Assembly (NCBI GenBank): GCA_013215375.1
Contig: JABSRB010000009.1
Location: forward strand, 45,341-109,340
Direction: 5' to 3'
Length of the DNA: 64,000 nt
Origin: Oceanospirillaceae bacterium
GTDB taxonomy: Bacteria; Pseudomonadota; Gammaproteobacteria; Pseudomonadales; Balneatricaceae
Made by a program: the position numbers and the translations under genes. Position 1 is the stretch's first letter. Every line of letters starts with the position of its first letter. Shown here in pieces: positions 39,483-49,217 of this stretch. The notes under the pieces are model-generated. The model did not search any database. It saw only the letters and a list, made by a program, of their open reading frames with translations, and was not told the DNA's origin.

Positions 39483-40403
39483 TTACTCACCTTCTCGCTC
39501 CAACTCAAAAGGCGTCATTTGGTAAACGTAATAGTTAAGCCAGTTGCCAAAGAGCAAGTTAGCGTGAGAGCGCCAATTGCTACAAGGTTTATTCTCTGGG
39601 GAATCATCGGCAAAGTAATTGACCGGGATAACGGTATCACTATCTACTTCAATATCGCGCCAATACTCTTGCGCCAAAGTCTCGGCATCGTACTCCGGAT
39701 GCCCAGTAACAAAAACTCGCTTACGATCACGGCTAGCCATTAAATAGACGCCCGCTTCATCTGAACTCGCCAAGATATTTAAGTCGGTGTGATTTTTGAT
39801 AATGTTTACCGGATAATCCGCGTAACGCGAGTGCGGCGCCTTGAAGTAGTCATCAAAGCCGCGCGTTAGTGTTTCGTGACGATGGCGCGTTTCATGCTGA
39901 TAGACCCCAGAGAGCTTTTTCTCACGCAATTTTTTAGGTAAATCATAAAAAATATTCAATGCCGCTTCAACCGCCCAACACAAAAACATCGTTGAAGTGA
40001 CATTGGTTTGAGACCAGCGAATCACCTCGGCAACTTCATCTTTATAACGCACATTTTCCCAAGGCACTTTACCTAATGGAGCACCGGTGATAATTAGACC
40101 ATCGTATTGATTGTTTTTGATATCGGCAAAATCACGATAAAAGCTGTTCAAGTGCGCCTTGGGAGTATTTTTACTCTCTTCATGATCGATGCGTAACAAT
40201 TCAAAGTCTATCTGCAAAGGGCTGTTAGACAACATTCTAATCAGTTGATTTTCTGTTTCTATTTTCTTCGGCATCAAATTAAGCAGCAATACTTTTAGGG
40301 GACGCATGTCCTGATGCATTGCCCTTGTCTCTGTCATGACAAAGATATTTTCACTGTTTAGTAAATCTACAGCAGGCAATAAATCAGGTATTCTAATCGG
40401 CAT
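39483..40403 (-). CDS. metA: Homoserine O-succinyltransferase
   Basis: 306 aa. First committed step of methionine synthesis. Catalytic C142 in [13 protein letters not shown] in [10 protein letters not shown]. Residue 111 is glycine in GAPLGKV; glycine here has been linked to succinyl-CoA use and glutamate to acetyl-CoA use, so succinylation is predicted. AGAGG precedes the ATG. No SAM riboswitch is evident in the 55-bp leader. Confidence 0.95.
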   Translation of the reverse strand: MPIRIPDLLPAVDLLNSENIFVMTETRAMHQDMRPLKVLLLNLMPKKIETENQLIRMLSNSPLQIDFELLRIDHEESKNTPKAHLNSFYRDFADIKNNQYDGLIITGAPLGKVPWENVRYKDEVAEVIRWSQTNVTSTMFLCWAVEAALNIFYDLPKKLREKKLSGVYQHETRHRHETLTRGFDDYFKAPHSRYADYPVNIIKNHTDLNILASSDEAGVYLMASRDRKRVFVTGHPEYDAETLAQEYWRDIEVDSDTVIPVNYFADDSPENKPCSNWRSHANLLFGNWLNYYVYQMTPFELEREGE

Positions 40404-40458
40404 ATTAACCTCTACAACTTTTAATCATTATTCATGATACTCATTACAGTATCAGACT

Positions 40459-41604
40459 CTACTTTAATGCAACTTGATCGGCTAAAGCTTGCATATCTTC
40501 CACTTCCAACTGCACAGTGCTGGTCGGAAAAGCTACTTGCGCATCATGCTGTTCGATAATCTTTGCCACTTTAAACAACACATCCTCTTTGATTTGATGA
40601 AACCGTTCCCAATTGGTCGTTTTGGTAAAAGTGTAAACAAAAAATTCCAGCGATGACTCTGCCATCTTATTAAAATTAACCATCAATGTCTGTCGATGGT
40701 CTATAGCTTCGTGTTCAGCCAACATAGTACGTACATCTTCCAAGATAAGAGCCAAAGTATCGATATCGCAGTATCTTACGCCTACTGTTTCATAGATGCG
40801 TCTGTTGCTCATGCGCGAGGGATTTTCCACGGATATATTGGTAAACGTAGCGTTTGGCACATACAGCGGACGTTTGTCAAAAGTGCGAATGCGCGTTAGC
40901 CGCCAACCGATATCCTCTACCACTCCCTCAATATTTTTATCGGGAGAGCGGATCCAATCCCCCACTTTAAAAGGCCTATCCATATAAATCATCAGTCCGC
41001 CAAAAAAATTGGCCAGTAAATCTTTTGCAGCAAAACCTACTGCTATTCCGCCAATACCACCGAAGGCAAGCACACCGGAGACACTAAAACCTAAACTTTG
41101 CAGCACTACTAAAGATACGGTAATAATAATTGATAATCGCAACAACTTGCCGAAAGCATTAACAGTAGTAGCATCCAAAGAAGTAGTTATCCCCTCTGGA
41201 TCAGCTAATTTTATTTCGGCGAGTCGAATAAAGCGGATAAAAAACCAGGCTATCAGCAAAATAAAGCCTACTTTTCGCACGGGCCCCATCATTGTCTCCA
41301 ATATATTATTGGAGGCACTGCCAATATCACTGACAACGATACTGCCAGCAAAGACCGCTAGAGAGCCACCGAGCAGCCAAATCATAAAGATAACAGGTCG
41401 GCGCACTGCATTTAACAGAATGTCATCCCAGTGGTTTTTGGTTTTTTTAAGCTGCACTTCTAAGCGATTAAAAAATGTCTTAGCAAAATACGCAAACACT
41501 AACGTGAGAAAAATAATGCCAAAAACAACCACTAACCAAGCGCCTTGTGCACCCAGTGACAAATAATTTGTCAACCACTTCTCTATTATTGTTATCTCTT
41601 GCAA
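40459..41604 (-). CDS. MscS-family mechanosensitive channel
   Basis: 381 aa. About four membrane helices, then the pore helix and beta domain FGGIGGIAVGFAAKDLLANF and MIYMDRPFKVGDWI. It releases solutes on osmotic downshock. The start is TTG at 41604, with AAGGGATTAG as ribosome site. It is larger than MscS (286 aa) because of extra N-terminal helices. Confidence 0.92.
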   Translation of the reverse strand: MQEITIIEKWLTNYLSLGAQGAWLVVVFGIIFLTLVFAYFAKTFFNRLEVQLKKTKNHWDDILLNAVRRPVIFMIWLLGGSLAVFAGSIVVSDIGSASNNILETMMGPVRKVGFILLIAWFFIRFIRLAEIKLADPEGITTSLDATTVNAFGKLLRLSIIITVSLVVLQSLGFSVSGVLAFGGIGGIAVGFAAKDLLANFFGGLMIYMDRPFKVGDWIRSPDKNIEGVVEDIGWRLTRIRTFDKRPLYVPNATFTNISVENPSRMSNRRIYETVGVRYCDIDTLALILEDVRTMLAEHEAIDHRQTLMVNFNKMAESSLEFFVYTFTKTTNWERFHQIKEDVLFKVAKIIEQHDAQVAFPTSTVQLEVEDMQALADQVALK

Positions 41605-41692
41605 AACTAATCCCTTCTATATTTCTCTGTTATGTTTTAAATAGCGACCACGGAGCCATACTTTTTTATTAATACAGCGGTCGATAATAAAG

Positions 41693-42718
41693 CTAATGAC
41701 TGCACTCGCGCAACTTGTTCGCTATCTCTGTGGCGTGCTCAAAACGCTGCAAATCTGGGTTGAAAAGTGTGTGCCGCATGCTGGCTAATCTTGTTGATTT
41801 TTCCACACCCGCCGCATCCAGGGCCTCTAAAACTTGGCTTGCTCCCTCGGCATTATTACACAAAAGCACGGTATCACAACCTGCGGAAATTGCCGCCATA
41901 GCTCGCGCTGCATACTGGCCGACACCAGCAGAATCAGCAACAAACGCGCCACTCATATTAAGGTCATCACTAAACACTACGCCCTCAAAACCACACTGTT
42001 TACGCAACACTTCTTGTAGCCAATAACGAGAAAAACCCGCTGGATTTGGGTCCACTTTAGAATAAACTACATGGGCGGGCATGACGGCATCTAAGCCTGA
42101 TGCAATTAATTGCTTGAATGGCTGTAAATCCGCCTCCTCAATAACACTGAATTCGCGATCATCTCTGGCAATTTCATGATGAGAATCTTGAGAGGCCCAA
42201 CCATGACCTGGAAAATGCTTGCCTGTTGAAGCCATCCCCGCCTGGCGCATACCTTTAATGAAACAGCGGCACAAATCCGTTACTTGCGCGTGAGAGGTAC
42301 CGAAGGATCGATCGCCTATCACAGTAGAGTGCGCCCAGTGAATATCCAACACTGGGGCAAAACTGATATCGACATCCATTTCAATGAGTTCACTAGCCAT
42401 CAACCAACCCATCTCTGTGGCCTGGTGCAAAGCTGCTGGAACATCTGTACTGTATAATTTACAGAGCGAGAACATAGCGGGGAGCCGTACAAACTCATCT
42501 TTAAACCGCTGTACACGCCCGCCTTCCTGATCAACCGCAATAACGATACGAGAATTCTGCTGGCGAATGGCGCCGATAAGATCAGTTAATTGATTTCTTG
42601 ATTGATAATTTCGTGCAAATAAGATCAAGCCACCGACTTGATCGCTCTGTAGCTGCTCTGACTCAGACGCAGTTAAGCGATAGCCTGAGACATCTAACAT
42701 TAGTCGGCCGTAAAACAT
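41693..42718 (-). CDS. nagZ: Beta-N-acetylhexosaminidase NagZ
   Basis: 341 aa GH3 enzyme of cytosolic peptidoglycan recycling, removing GlcNAc from muropeptides. Motifs: GGLILFARNY, AVDQEGGRVQRF, GKHFPGHG, DSHHEIARDDR (general acid loop) and the nucleophile Asp in FSDDLNMSGA. The 43-bp gap from the PsrA-like gene upstream repeats the psrA-nagZ order of Pseudomonas. Confidence 0.95.
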   Translation of the reverse strand: MFYGRLMLDVSGYRLTASESEQLQSDQVGGLILFARNYQSRNQLTDLIGAIRQQNSRIVIAVDQEGGRVQRFKDEFVRLPAMFSLCKLYSTDVPAALHQATEMGWLMASELIEMDVDISFAPVLDIHWAHSTVIGDRSFGTSHAQVTDLCRCFIKGMRQAGMASTGKHFPGHGWASQDSHHEIARDDREFSVIEEADLQPFKQLIASGLDAVMPAHVVYSKVDPNPAGFSRYWLQEVLRKQCGFEGVVFSDDLNMSGAFVADSAGVGQYAARAMAAISAGCDTVLLCNNAEGASQVLEALDAAGVEKSTRLASMRHTLFNPDLQRFEHATEIANKLRECSH

Positions 42719-42761
42719 GTGTAATCCTATGGGTAAAACGGGGAATGTCTAAGATGGGTAG

Positions 42762-43421
42762 TTAGATGCGACTAAAATATAGCTTGTCACCACGCGCTTG
42801 CATACCTGCGCTTAACACTGGCACCATACGATGTAAGATCCGCTCTATTTCAGCTTCTGAGTTAAACTTTTTGCGTTCAATCTCTGCCAGCATGGTGAAA
42901 TTAGAAAGCGTAAAAATCACTGAGCCCATCACAAAATGTAAACGCCAGAAGAACTCATCTTCTTCCATCATTGCCGACTCTTTACGTAACAAGTCGATAA
43001 AAGGTGCCAATTTAGAGCCGTAGCGACCTAATATAAACTCCCGCAACTCTTCTTGTGTTTTCATATAAGCAAGCTCTAATAGACGCGTAAACATCAATAG
43101 CGCATGATTATTTTCTTGATCCACATGCAGTAGCGCCCGCATTAACAGCTCCAAAAGCTCCTCCAATTGAACAGAAGCTCCCTCTAACACCGCCATACGT
43201 TCGATGAGCGCTCTATCGATATAATCGGAGAAAGGCTTTAGGAACTGCTCGGCAACAGATTGGATTAATCCCTGCTTTGAACCAAAGTGATAGTTTATAG
43301 CCGCTAAATTTACATTTGCCTCTCGGGTAATCTGACGCATCGTCGTCTCGATAAACCCCTGCTCTGCAAAGAGCGCTTCAGCGGCATCTTGAATTTGTTT
43401 AGCTGTTTTAGACTGGGCCAT
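42762..43421 (-). CDS. psrA: TetR-family regulator, PsrA-like
   Basis: 219 aa. N-terminal HTH contains FIETTMRQITREANVNLAAINYHFGSK split across family-typical helices; NLAA-NYHFGSK matches Pseudomonas PsrA, a fatty-acid-responsive repressor of beta-oxidation and activator of rpoS. The C-terminal ligand domain has FFWRLHFVMGS like PsrA. Adjacent nagZ supports orthology. PsrA identity is inference, TetR family is certain. Confidence 0.8.
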   Translation of the reverse strand: MAQSKTAKQIQDAAEALFAEQGFIETTMRQITREANVNLAAINYHFGSKQGLIQSVAEQFLKPFSDYIDRALIERMAVLEGASVQLEELLELLMRALLHVDQENNHALLMFTRLLELAYMKTQEELREFILGRYGSKLAPFIDLLRKESAMMEEDEFFWRLHFVMGSVIFTLSNFTMLAEIERKKFNSEAEIERILHRMVPVLSAGMQARGDKLYFSRI

Positions 43422-43577
43422 TTAAATACCATTTCTTATACAAAATCAATCACTGATCCATGCACAAAATCATCATTATTTAACGACTTTTATGCGCTGT
43501 AAATCTACTCCAAAAAAGTACAAATTTACTTAGCAGTAACGCTTGGTTTGTTATGTATGCATTTAAACTTAAGCTGC

Positions 43578-43602
43578 AAAAGCCCGACTTTAAAGGCCGG
43601 GC
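43578..43602 (-). terminator. Intrinsic terminator of sohB
   Basis: On the minus strand GCCCGG-CCTTTAAAGT-CGGGC followed by TTTT. It lies 70 nt after the sohB stop. Confidence 0.65.
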
Positions 43603-43608
43603 AATTTG

Positions 43609-43618
43609 AAACGCGTTT
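43609..43618. promoter_or_regulatory. Candidate PsrA-type operator
   Basis: AAACGCGTTT, a perfect 10-bp palindrome in the context GAAAC-GC-GTTTA. It fits the described PsrA motif (G/C)AAAC-N2-4-GTTT(G/C) except for the last base. It sits about 190 bp upstream of the PsrA-like gene, between the sohB stop and its terminator region, so autoregulation is possible but unproven. Confidence 0.3.
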
Positions 43619-43671
43619 AAATTAACTGTTTAAAACAAACAACATACTACAACCTAAATAGTATTAATACG

Positions 43672-44838
43672 TTAGCGCATAAAATTCGATGAACTAGTCA
43701 TTTTTTGTATGATATTACTGACAATATTACCACTGGTTTTAACGGTCATTTCACTGAGCCTATCACCAAAGGATTTCTTCAACTCATAACGCACTTGATA
43801 AACATCGGCACTGTCGCAGATTTTCATTAAATAATCATCTGAAGTATTCAGCTCATCGACTAACTGATGATCAATTGCGCGTCTACCAAACCAAACCTCA
43901 CCGGTAGCTACTTTATCGATATCGACACTTGGGCGTGCTTGAGAGACAAATTCTTTGAACAGTAAGTGTGTATCTTGAATTTCCTCAACGAATTTCTCTT
44001 TACCTTTTTCAGTGTTCTCACCAAACATAGTGACAGTGCGCTTGTATTCACCGGCGGTAAAGGTCTCGTAATCCACTCCGTGTTTTTTCAACACTCGGTG
44101 AAAGTTTGGCAGCTGTGCCACTACGCCTATAGATCCTAAAATAGCAAAAGGAGCTGCGATCAACTTATCGGCCAAACACGCCATCATGTAACCACCGGAT
44201 GCAGCCACTTCATCGACGCAGATAGTGAGATGTAATTTGGCCGATTTAATACGCTCTAATTGAGAAGCCGCCAAACCATAACTATGCACCATGCCACCCG
44301 CTGAATCTAATCGAAGCACAACTTCATCTTTATCAGTGGCAAAAGAGAGTATCGCGGAGATTTCCTCACGTAACAGATCTACCTCTGATGCGCGAATATC
44401 TCCGTTGAAATCGAGCACAAAAACACGTTTCCTCTCATCGCCAAGTTCAGTACCTGCCTCTGATTCTGACTCTGCTTCATTGTTGTCACTAGTTATTGCA
44501 ACAGAACTGTTCGACGCTTGTTTCTTTAGCGCTATTTTCGCCAGCTTAGCATCCGCTTTAGCCTGTTTCTTTTTCTCCTTCTCATCCTTCTTATCTTTTT
44601 TATGCTGCGCTTTTAATTGCTGTTTATACACTTGCGGTTCTATCACCACCGATTCGATAGCATCTTTCATCTCCTCAAAACCGTCATTGATAGACACCAA
44701 GGTAATCTCGCCCTGGGAATGATCTCTTTTCCCTCTCGAGCTGATGGCAAGAAAACCCACTAATACGATAAATATAGTTAAAATTACGGTAACAGCTTTC
44801 GCCAAAAACATGCCGTATTCATACAAAAAATCAACCAA
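43672..44838 (-). CDS. sohB: SohB-type membrane serine protease
   Basis: 388 aa, peptidase S49. N-terminal membrane helix (AKAVTVILTIFIVLVGFLAI), a highly charged Lys/Glu linker (about 75-110), then the protease domain. LDSAGGMVHSYGLAASQL and the nucleophile Ser in VAASGGYMMAC are as in E. coli SohB. TTG at 44838 with GGAG 7 nt upstream gives an N-terminus (VDFLYEYGMFLAK) aligning with SohB; a longer frame reaches 44886. It diverges from the SCP2 gene. Confidence 0.92.
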   Translation of the reverse strand: MVDFLYEYGMFLAKAVTVILTIFIVLVGFLAISSRGKRDHSQGEITLVSINDGFEEMKDAIESVVIEPQVYKQQLKAQHKKDKKDEKEKKKQAKADAKLAKIALKKQASNSSVAITSDNNEAESESEAGTELGDERKRVFVLDFNGDIRASEVDLLREEISAILSFATDKDEVVLRLDSAGGMVHSYGLAASQLERIKSAKLHLTICVDEVAASGGYMMACLADKLIAAPFAILGSIGVVAQLPNFHRVLKKHGVDYETFTAGEYKRTVTMFGENTEKGKEKFVEEIQDTHLLFKEFVSQARPSVDIDKVATGEVWFGRRAIDHQLVDELNTSDDYLMKICDSADVYQVRYELKKSFGDRLSEMTVKTSGNIVSNIIQKMTSSSNFMR

Positions 44839-44939
44839 GCTAAATCTCCAAAATAACGTTACTAAAGCAAAGCAATAATGTACCATAAAACACCAACTAA
44901 GCCATTTTTTCTAAAGCATTTTTTACAGGCTAAAAGCAA

Positions 44940-45305
44940 ATGCAGAACAGTGCCACCCTCAGAGACCACACCCTTAATATCATCAAGAAACTACCCGCGC
45001 GCTTCCAATCAGATCAAGCTAAAGACTTAGAGGCAGTATTTCAATTCCGCTTAGGCGAACAGTTTTCATTTCATATAGAAATTAAAGCACAGCAATGCAA
45101 TATAAAAATGAGTGAGCACGATGACCCGAACATCATTTTGAGCATGTCTGAAGCTATCTTTATTGCCTTAATGAGTGGCGAAATTGATGGCATGTCCGCC
45201 TATCTAAAAGGCGATCTAACCGCCCATGGCAATGTTATGTTAGCCACCTCTCTTTCAAAGCTGTTTAAAAAGCGCCCTGGTGATAGTCAAAAAATAGCTC
45301 AATAG
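44940..45305 (+). CDS. SCP2 sterol-binding-like domain protein
   Basis: 121 aa consisting of a single SCP2 fold: VFQFRLGEQFSFHIEIKAQ, PNIILSMSEAIFIALMSGEIDGMSAYLKGDLTAHGNV is the typical region with the lipid-binding KGDL(T/K)xxGN motif near its end. Bacterial versions probably bind acyl lipids; UbiJ-like roles are alternatives. No partner gene adjacent except divergent sohB. Confidence 0.85.
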   Translation: MQNSATLRDHTLNIIKKLPARFQSDQAKDLEAVFQFRLGEQFSFHIEIKAQQCNIKMSEHDDPNIILSMSEAIFIALMSGEIDGMSAYLKGDLTAHGNVMLATSLSKLFKKRPGDSQKIAQ

Positions 45306-45658
45306 CCGTTATTGGGAATGATAAGTCATTGCTATTAAAAACGATCTTTTTAATAGCAATGCTTAAAAACAACAATAAAAGCTCTATAAAAGCGCGAATT
45401 TCAAGTATATTCCGATTTAGGTATTTATTTTTGGAGGCGCAAAGACTGATTAATAACGTTTTTGCACAAATTAAATTGATCTACTGATATGCGAGGATAG
45501 CGCCAAAGTCACTAGAAAATCTCCAGCTGTCAGACTATGCTTAGACTGTCGAGACTCTAGTGCCCACCAGCCCTTTGCTCAATATAAAAACAAAAACGAG
45601 CTTATATTTGCCCGTTTATTGATAAAAAATCTTCCTACTTTTTAAGGACATATTTTAT
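45306..45658. other. Intergenic region with a perfect long hairpin
   Basis: CATTGCTATTAAAAA (45327-45341) and TTTTTAATAGCAATG (45347-45361) form a 15-bp perfect inverted repeat with a 5-nt loop, 21 bp after the SCP2 gene. It is AT-rich and not a normal terminator, though it may act as one. The remaining 300 bp lead to nhaB and show nothing else. Confidence 0.5.
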
Positions 45659-47167
45659 ATGACCACGACAATGACGCAGGCAATATTTAAGAATTTCTTA
45701 GGTAATTCTCCTGTTTGGTATAAGCAGGCTATTATTGCCTTTCTAGTATTAAACCCTTTCATTCTCTATTTTGCCGGCCCTACCGTTGCGGGCTGGATAC
45801 TTATCTTTGAATTTATCTTTACCCTTGCCCTCGCACTGAAGTGCTATCCGCTACAACCAGGTGGTCTACTCGCTATTCAGGCAATCGCCATCGGCCTCGC
45901 CTCACCTGAAACTGTCTATCACGAAATAGAGAGTAATTTAGAAGTCATACTGCTATTGATGTTTATGGTTGCCGGCATCTACTTCATGCAATCAATGCTG
46001 CTATGGGTTTTTACCAAGCTCTTAGTCAATGTGCACTCAAAAATATTTCTATCACTGCTGTTTTCAATGGTAGCCGCTGTATTGTCAGCCTTTTTGGACG
46101 CTTTAACCGTTACTGCCGTACTTATTAGCGTCGGCGTGGGATTTTATTCGGTCTACCACAAAGTAGCCTCCGGCAACAAATCTAATCACGATAGCGACCA
46201 CGACCACACCGTTGATGACGCACTTGACGACGAGAGAAGAGAAGAACTGTTTAAGTTTCGTGCTTTTTTACGCAGCCTAATTATGCATGGTGCAGTAGGT
46301 ACTGCTCTTGGAGGTGTTTGTACCTTAGTTGGTGAGCCACAAAATTTATTAATCGCTGAGAAACTAGGCTGGGACTTCATTACCTTTTTCTTAAAAATGG
46401 TTCCCGTCTCCATGCCAGTATTAGCCGCAGGTTTACTCACTTGTGTATTGGTTGAAAAATTTAAAATCTTTGATTATGGAACTGAGCTACCTGAATCAAT
46501 ACGCACAATACTGGAAGATTTTGATCGTAAAGAAGACGCTAAACGCGATCGACGCGATAACGCCAAATTAGGCGTACAAATATTAGTCGCTTTGTTTTTA
46601 GTACTAGCACTGGCCTTTCACTGGGCTGCAGTAGGCCTCATCGGTCTCACAGTGATCATATTACTCACCGCATTTAACGGCATCATTGAAGAACATCAAA
46701 TTGGCAAGTCCTTTGAAGAAGCACTACCTTTTACCGCATTATTGGTGGTTTTCTTTGTCATTGTATCTGTGATTCATGAGCAACACTTATTCAGTCCTAT
46801 CATCAATTACGTTTTAGCCATGCCAAAAGACATTCAGCCCGGCATGTTCTTCATCGCTAACGGTGTGTTATCTGCTATTAGTGATAATGTGTTCGTCGCT
46901 ACTGTCTACATCAATGAAGTAGCTGCGGCGTATAAAAATGGCACTATCGATCGCGCCCAGTTCGAGCTACTCGCTATCGCCATCAATACGGGTACTAACC
47001 TGCCAAGCGTGGCAACACCAAACGGACAGGCAGCCTTCTTGTTCCTATTAACATCTGCCCTAGCACCACTGATTAGACTCTCTTACGGCAAAATGGTGAT
47101 GATGGCAATGCCATACACTATTGTATTGAGTATCGTCGGTTATTTGGCTGTTACTTTTTTACTCTAA
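45659..47167 (+). CDS. nhaB: Na+/H+ antiporter NhaB
   Basis: 502 aa, E. coli NhaB 513. About a dozen membrane helices. Conserved [36 protein letters not shown] and [20 protein letters not shown] hydrophilic, His/Asp-rich loop ([11 protein letters not shown]) follows the fourth or fifth helix. It exports Na+ using the proton gradient and complements the NQR pump. AAGGACATATT precedes ATG; a terminator follows at once. Confidence 0.95.
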   Translation: MTTTMTQAIFKNFLGNSPVWYKQAIIAFLVLNPFILYFAGPTVAGWILIFEFIFTLALALKCYPLQPGGLLAIQAIAIGLASPETVYHEIESNLEVILLLMFMVAGIYFMQSMLLWVFTKLLVNVHSKIFLSLLFSMVAAVLSAFLDALTVTAVLISVGVGFYSVYHKVASGNKSNHDSDHDHTVDDALDDERREELFKFRAFLRSLIMHGAVGTALGGVCTLVGEPQNLLIAEKLGWDFITFFLKMVPVSMPVLAAGLLTCVLVEKFKIFDYGTELPESIRTILEDFDRKEDAKRDRRDNAKLGVQILVALFLVLALAFHWAAVGLIGLTVIILLTAFNGIIEEHQIGKSFEEALPFTALLVVFFVIVSVIHEQHLFSPIINYVLAMPKDIQPGMFFIANGVLSAISDNVFVATVYINEVAAAYKNGTIDRAQFELLAIAINTGTNLPSVATPNGQAAFLFLLTSALAPLIRLSYGKMVMMAMPYTIVLSIVGYLAVTFLL

Positions 47168-47184
47168 GTTATTCAGATTAAACC

Positions 47185-47207
47185 AAGGGGCTTTATGCCC
47201 CTTTTTT
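47185..47207 (+). terminator. Intrinsic terminator of nhaB
   Basis: AAGGGGC-TTTAT-GCCCC followed by T6. It is 18 nt after the nhaB stop. Repeat A2 starts two bases after the T-run. Confidence 0.9.
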
Positions 47208-47209
47208 AT

Positions 47210-47302
47210 GGTCAGGACGACCTGTATAACGCGTTGGCAAGGCAGAATTTTGTTCCCGACAAATCCTAAGCACCTGTATCCCTCCAGACAACACCAAAGA
47301 GC
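47210..47302 (+). repeat. Terminator-linked repeat, family A copy 2
   Basis: Opens with GGTCAGGACGACC, then TGTATAACGCGTTGGCA, the invariant core AATTTTGTTCCCGACAAAT (47246-47264), and an end ACACCAAAGAGC. Most diverged of the three copies in its right half. It follows the nhaB terminator. Confidence 0.75.
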
Positions 47303-48149
47303 TACCTAGCCTTCAAACCATAAGCAACATGAACGTCACGTATATACCCCTCTTGTATTCAAGCCAATCACCGCTAAATCTATTACCTTGCATAGCAATC
47401 TATTGTTAACACACAAACTAAACATACTTTTGGTTCTATTTCGTCAGTACTGAATGATTAATAGACATCTTTATAAACTCATCTAACGGACACGCTTAGC
47501 TAAGAAAGATAAGCAGTTTTCTTAAAAGTACTCATTATTTGTTTTGCACTACTCTCTAAAGTAACAAGCAATCTGTTAAATAATTTTGTACGACAAACTT
47601 CTGCTACATTATTAATTCAAGTCTAATTCTCCTCTATATTTTGCAAATAAAGCCTCTTTTACAAATCTTTGTAACCCCCTAAATATCGATTAAGTTTAAG
47701 CTCATATTTGGCGCAATCCCCACTCCTATATAGGCTAGATAAATGTGCCCACAGCTACTGTGGATAACTCTGTTAATAGTGTAACCTGAACGTCTTACAG
47801 GCCTATATTTACTGAGCTTCTGACGGATTGGTTGTTTTTTGTACAGATGTTTTAACTGCATTAAAACAATAGGTTACAAGCAATTTTTACTGTTTTTTGC
47901 AGATATATCTCTAAGCGGCGGATTTTCTAGCATCTAAATTGTCAATACCTTTTTCGAAAAAATATTATTTAATTTATTACATTTACCTTAAAATATTTTA
48001 GTTATCTTTTTACGTTTTTTGATTGCTATTTATCTAGCTGGCGATACCTGCCGCGCGGCCTGCTAATTCGATCAATAATTAATAGACTCATATTTAACAA
48101 TTAAGATAAAATTACCTTTTAAAAAATACCGAAGGTCGAACCTACCGAT
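47303..48149. other. Long gene-poor AT-rich region
   Basis: About 850 bp with no credible gene. TTACAAA-TC-TTTGTAA (47659-47674) is an inverted repeat. CCACAG-CTA-CTGTGG (47750-47764) is a hairpin overlapping a DnaA box. A very AT-rich tract runs from 47940 to 48030. One short minus-strand frame (47679-47861) shows no family signature. The content is otherwise unexplained. Confidence 0.4.
47759..47767 (-). promoter_or_regulatory. Perfect DnaA box
   Basis: TGTGGATAA, the complement of the consensus TTATCCACA. Only one copy was found in the region, and no dnaA, dnaN, gidA or mnmE gene is near, so this is not called an origin. Confidence 0.4.
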
Positions 48150-48764
48150 ATGAGCTACCTGCGCCCCTGTGCTAAAAACGAAGCCGACCACGTCATCAAA
48201 AAAAGCCAGTTTATAGGCTACCTCAGTGTGGTAGACAATATAGAACAGGCCAACGAATTTGTACGGCAGATTAAAACTCTGCACCCCAAAGCAAGCCACA
48301 ACTGTCACTGCTACATTGCAGGGGCACCTGATCAATCCGCCCTATGGGCATATAGCGATGATGGAGAGCCTAAAGGTTGTGCAGGGCTACCCATGTTTCA
48401 AGTACTCAAACACAGCGGACTGGGCAACACTTGCGTAGTTGTGACGAGATACTTTGGCGGTATTAAATTAGGCACAGGGGGAATGGCGCGCGCCTATAGC
48501 GCCACCGTTGGTTTAGTACTTGCTAATATAGAGACGCAAATTATTCACCCGACACGCCAACTAACACTGTTGGCGCCTTTTCATTTGACCGGCACTATCG
48601 AGCACATCATTACCACAACCACCGGGGTCAGCATCACACACAGAGAATGGCTAAACTTGGGACAAAGATATTCCATCACCCTACAAGAACCCAGTATTGA
48701 AGCATTCAATAAAGCGATCTCGCCAATTGAACATTTGTTGACGATCAAGCAGGCGGACCACTAA
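48150..48764 (+). CDS. yigZ: YigZ/IMPACT-family protein
   Basis: 204 aa, E. coli YigZ 204. KKSQFIGYL, HPKASHNCHCYIAG, YSDDGEPKGCAGLPM and VVVTRYFGGIKLGTGGMARAYS are the diagnostic run of the UPF0029 N-terminal domain; a DUF1949-type C-terminal domain follows. The biochemical role is unsettled, with structural hints of nucleic acid binding. Confidence 0.92.
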   Translation: MSYLRPCAKNEADHVIKKSQFIGYLSVVDNIEQANEFVRQIKTLHPKASHNCHCYIAGAPDQSALWAYSDDGEPKGCAGLPMFQVLKHSGLGNTCVVVTRYFGGIKLGTGGMARAYSATVGLVLANIETQIIHPTRQLTLLAPFHLTGTIEHIITTTTGVSITHREWLNLGQRYSITLQEPSIEAFNKAISPIEHLLTIKQADH

Positions 48765-49217
48765 CCCGGATGTTTCCGTGCAATGCGGTGATAATAGTTG
48801 TTTTAACAAGACTTCGATTGAACGCCGTACAGATGCACCCGCTAATTTGGCTTATCCAACAAACAAGCCAAGGCACGAACTATTGTCGCTAATATTCAGT
48901 AATGCCTTCATCGCTACTTTTCAATTTAACCCAGAATCCAGACTCAACCGCTTAAAGCGCATTTTAGGGAGAACGAGAGGAAACGCCTATAGAAATCCGA
49001 CTCGGTCATTTTTGTATGCCCTTTAACCTAAAACTAATATTTATAGAAGATTTTTCCATTTAATTGCATTTTTCTAAGAATTTTTCTTAAGTTTTCTGCT
49101 TTAATGACGATATACTCCATTAGGCATGATGTTCATAGAATAAAAATCATCACTCAATTCTCAGAGTATATTTGGGATACAGAGTTATTCCAAAGTGTAA
49201 ATTAAAGAAGGGTCCAA
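48765..49217. other. Gene-free interval
   Basis: About 450 bp between yigZ and the degenerate GGDEF gene. A plus-strand open frame at 48778-49026 has no recognisable family and no ribosome site. AT-rich sequence from about 49020 onward presumably carries the promoter of the next gene. Confidence 0.35.

Noticed and set aside
47700-47800. Chromosome replication origin
   Set aside because: Only one DnaA box and none of the usual origin genes nearby.
47679-47861. 60-codon minus-strand open frame
   Set aside because: No start context or similarity; overlaps the inverted repeats and DnaA box of the gene-poor region.
48778-49026. 82-codon plus-strand open frame
   Set aside because: No ribosome site, no family resemblance and base usage unlike the neighbouring genes.
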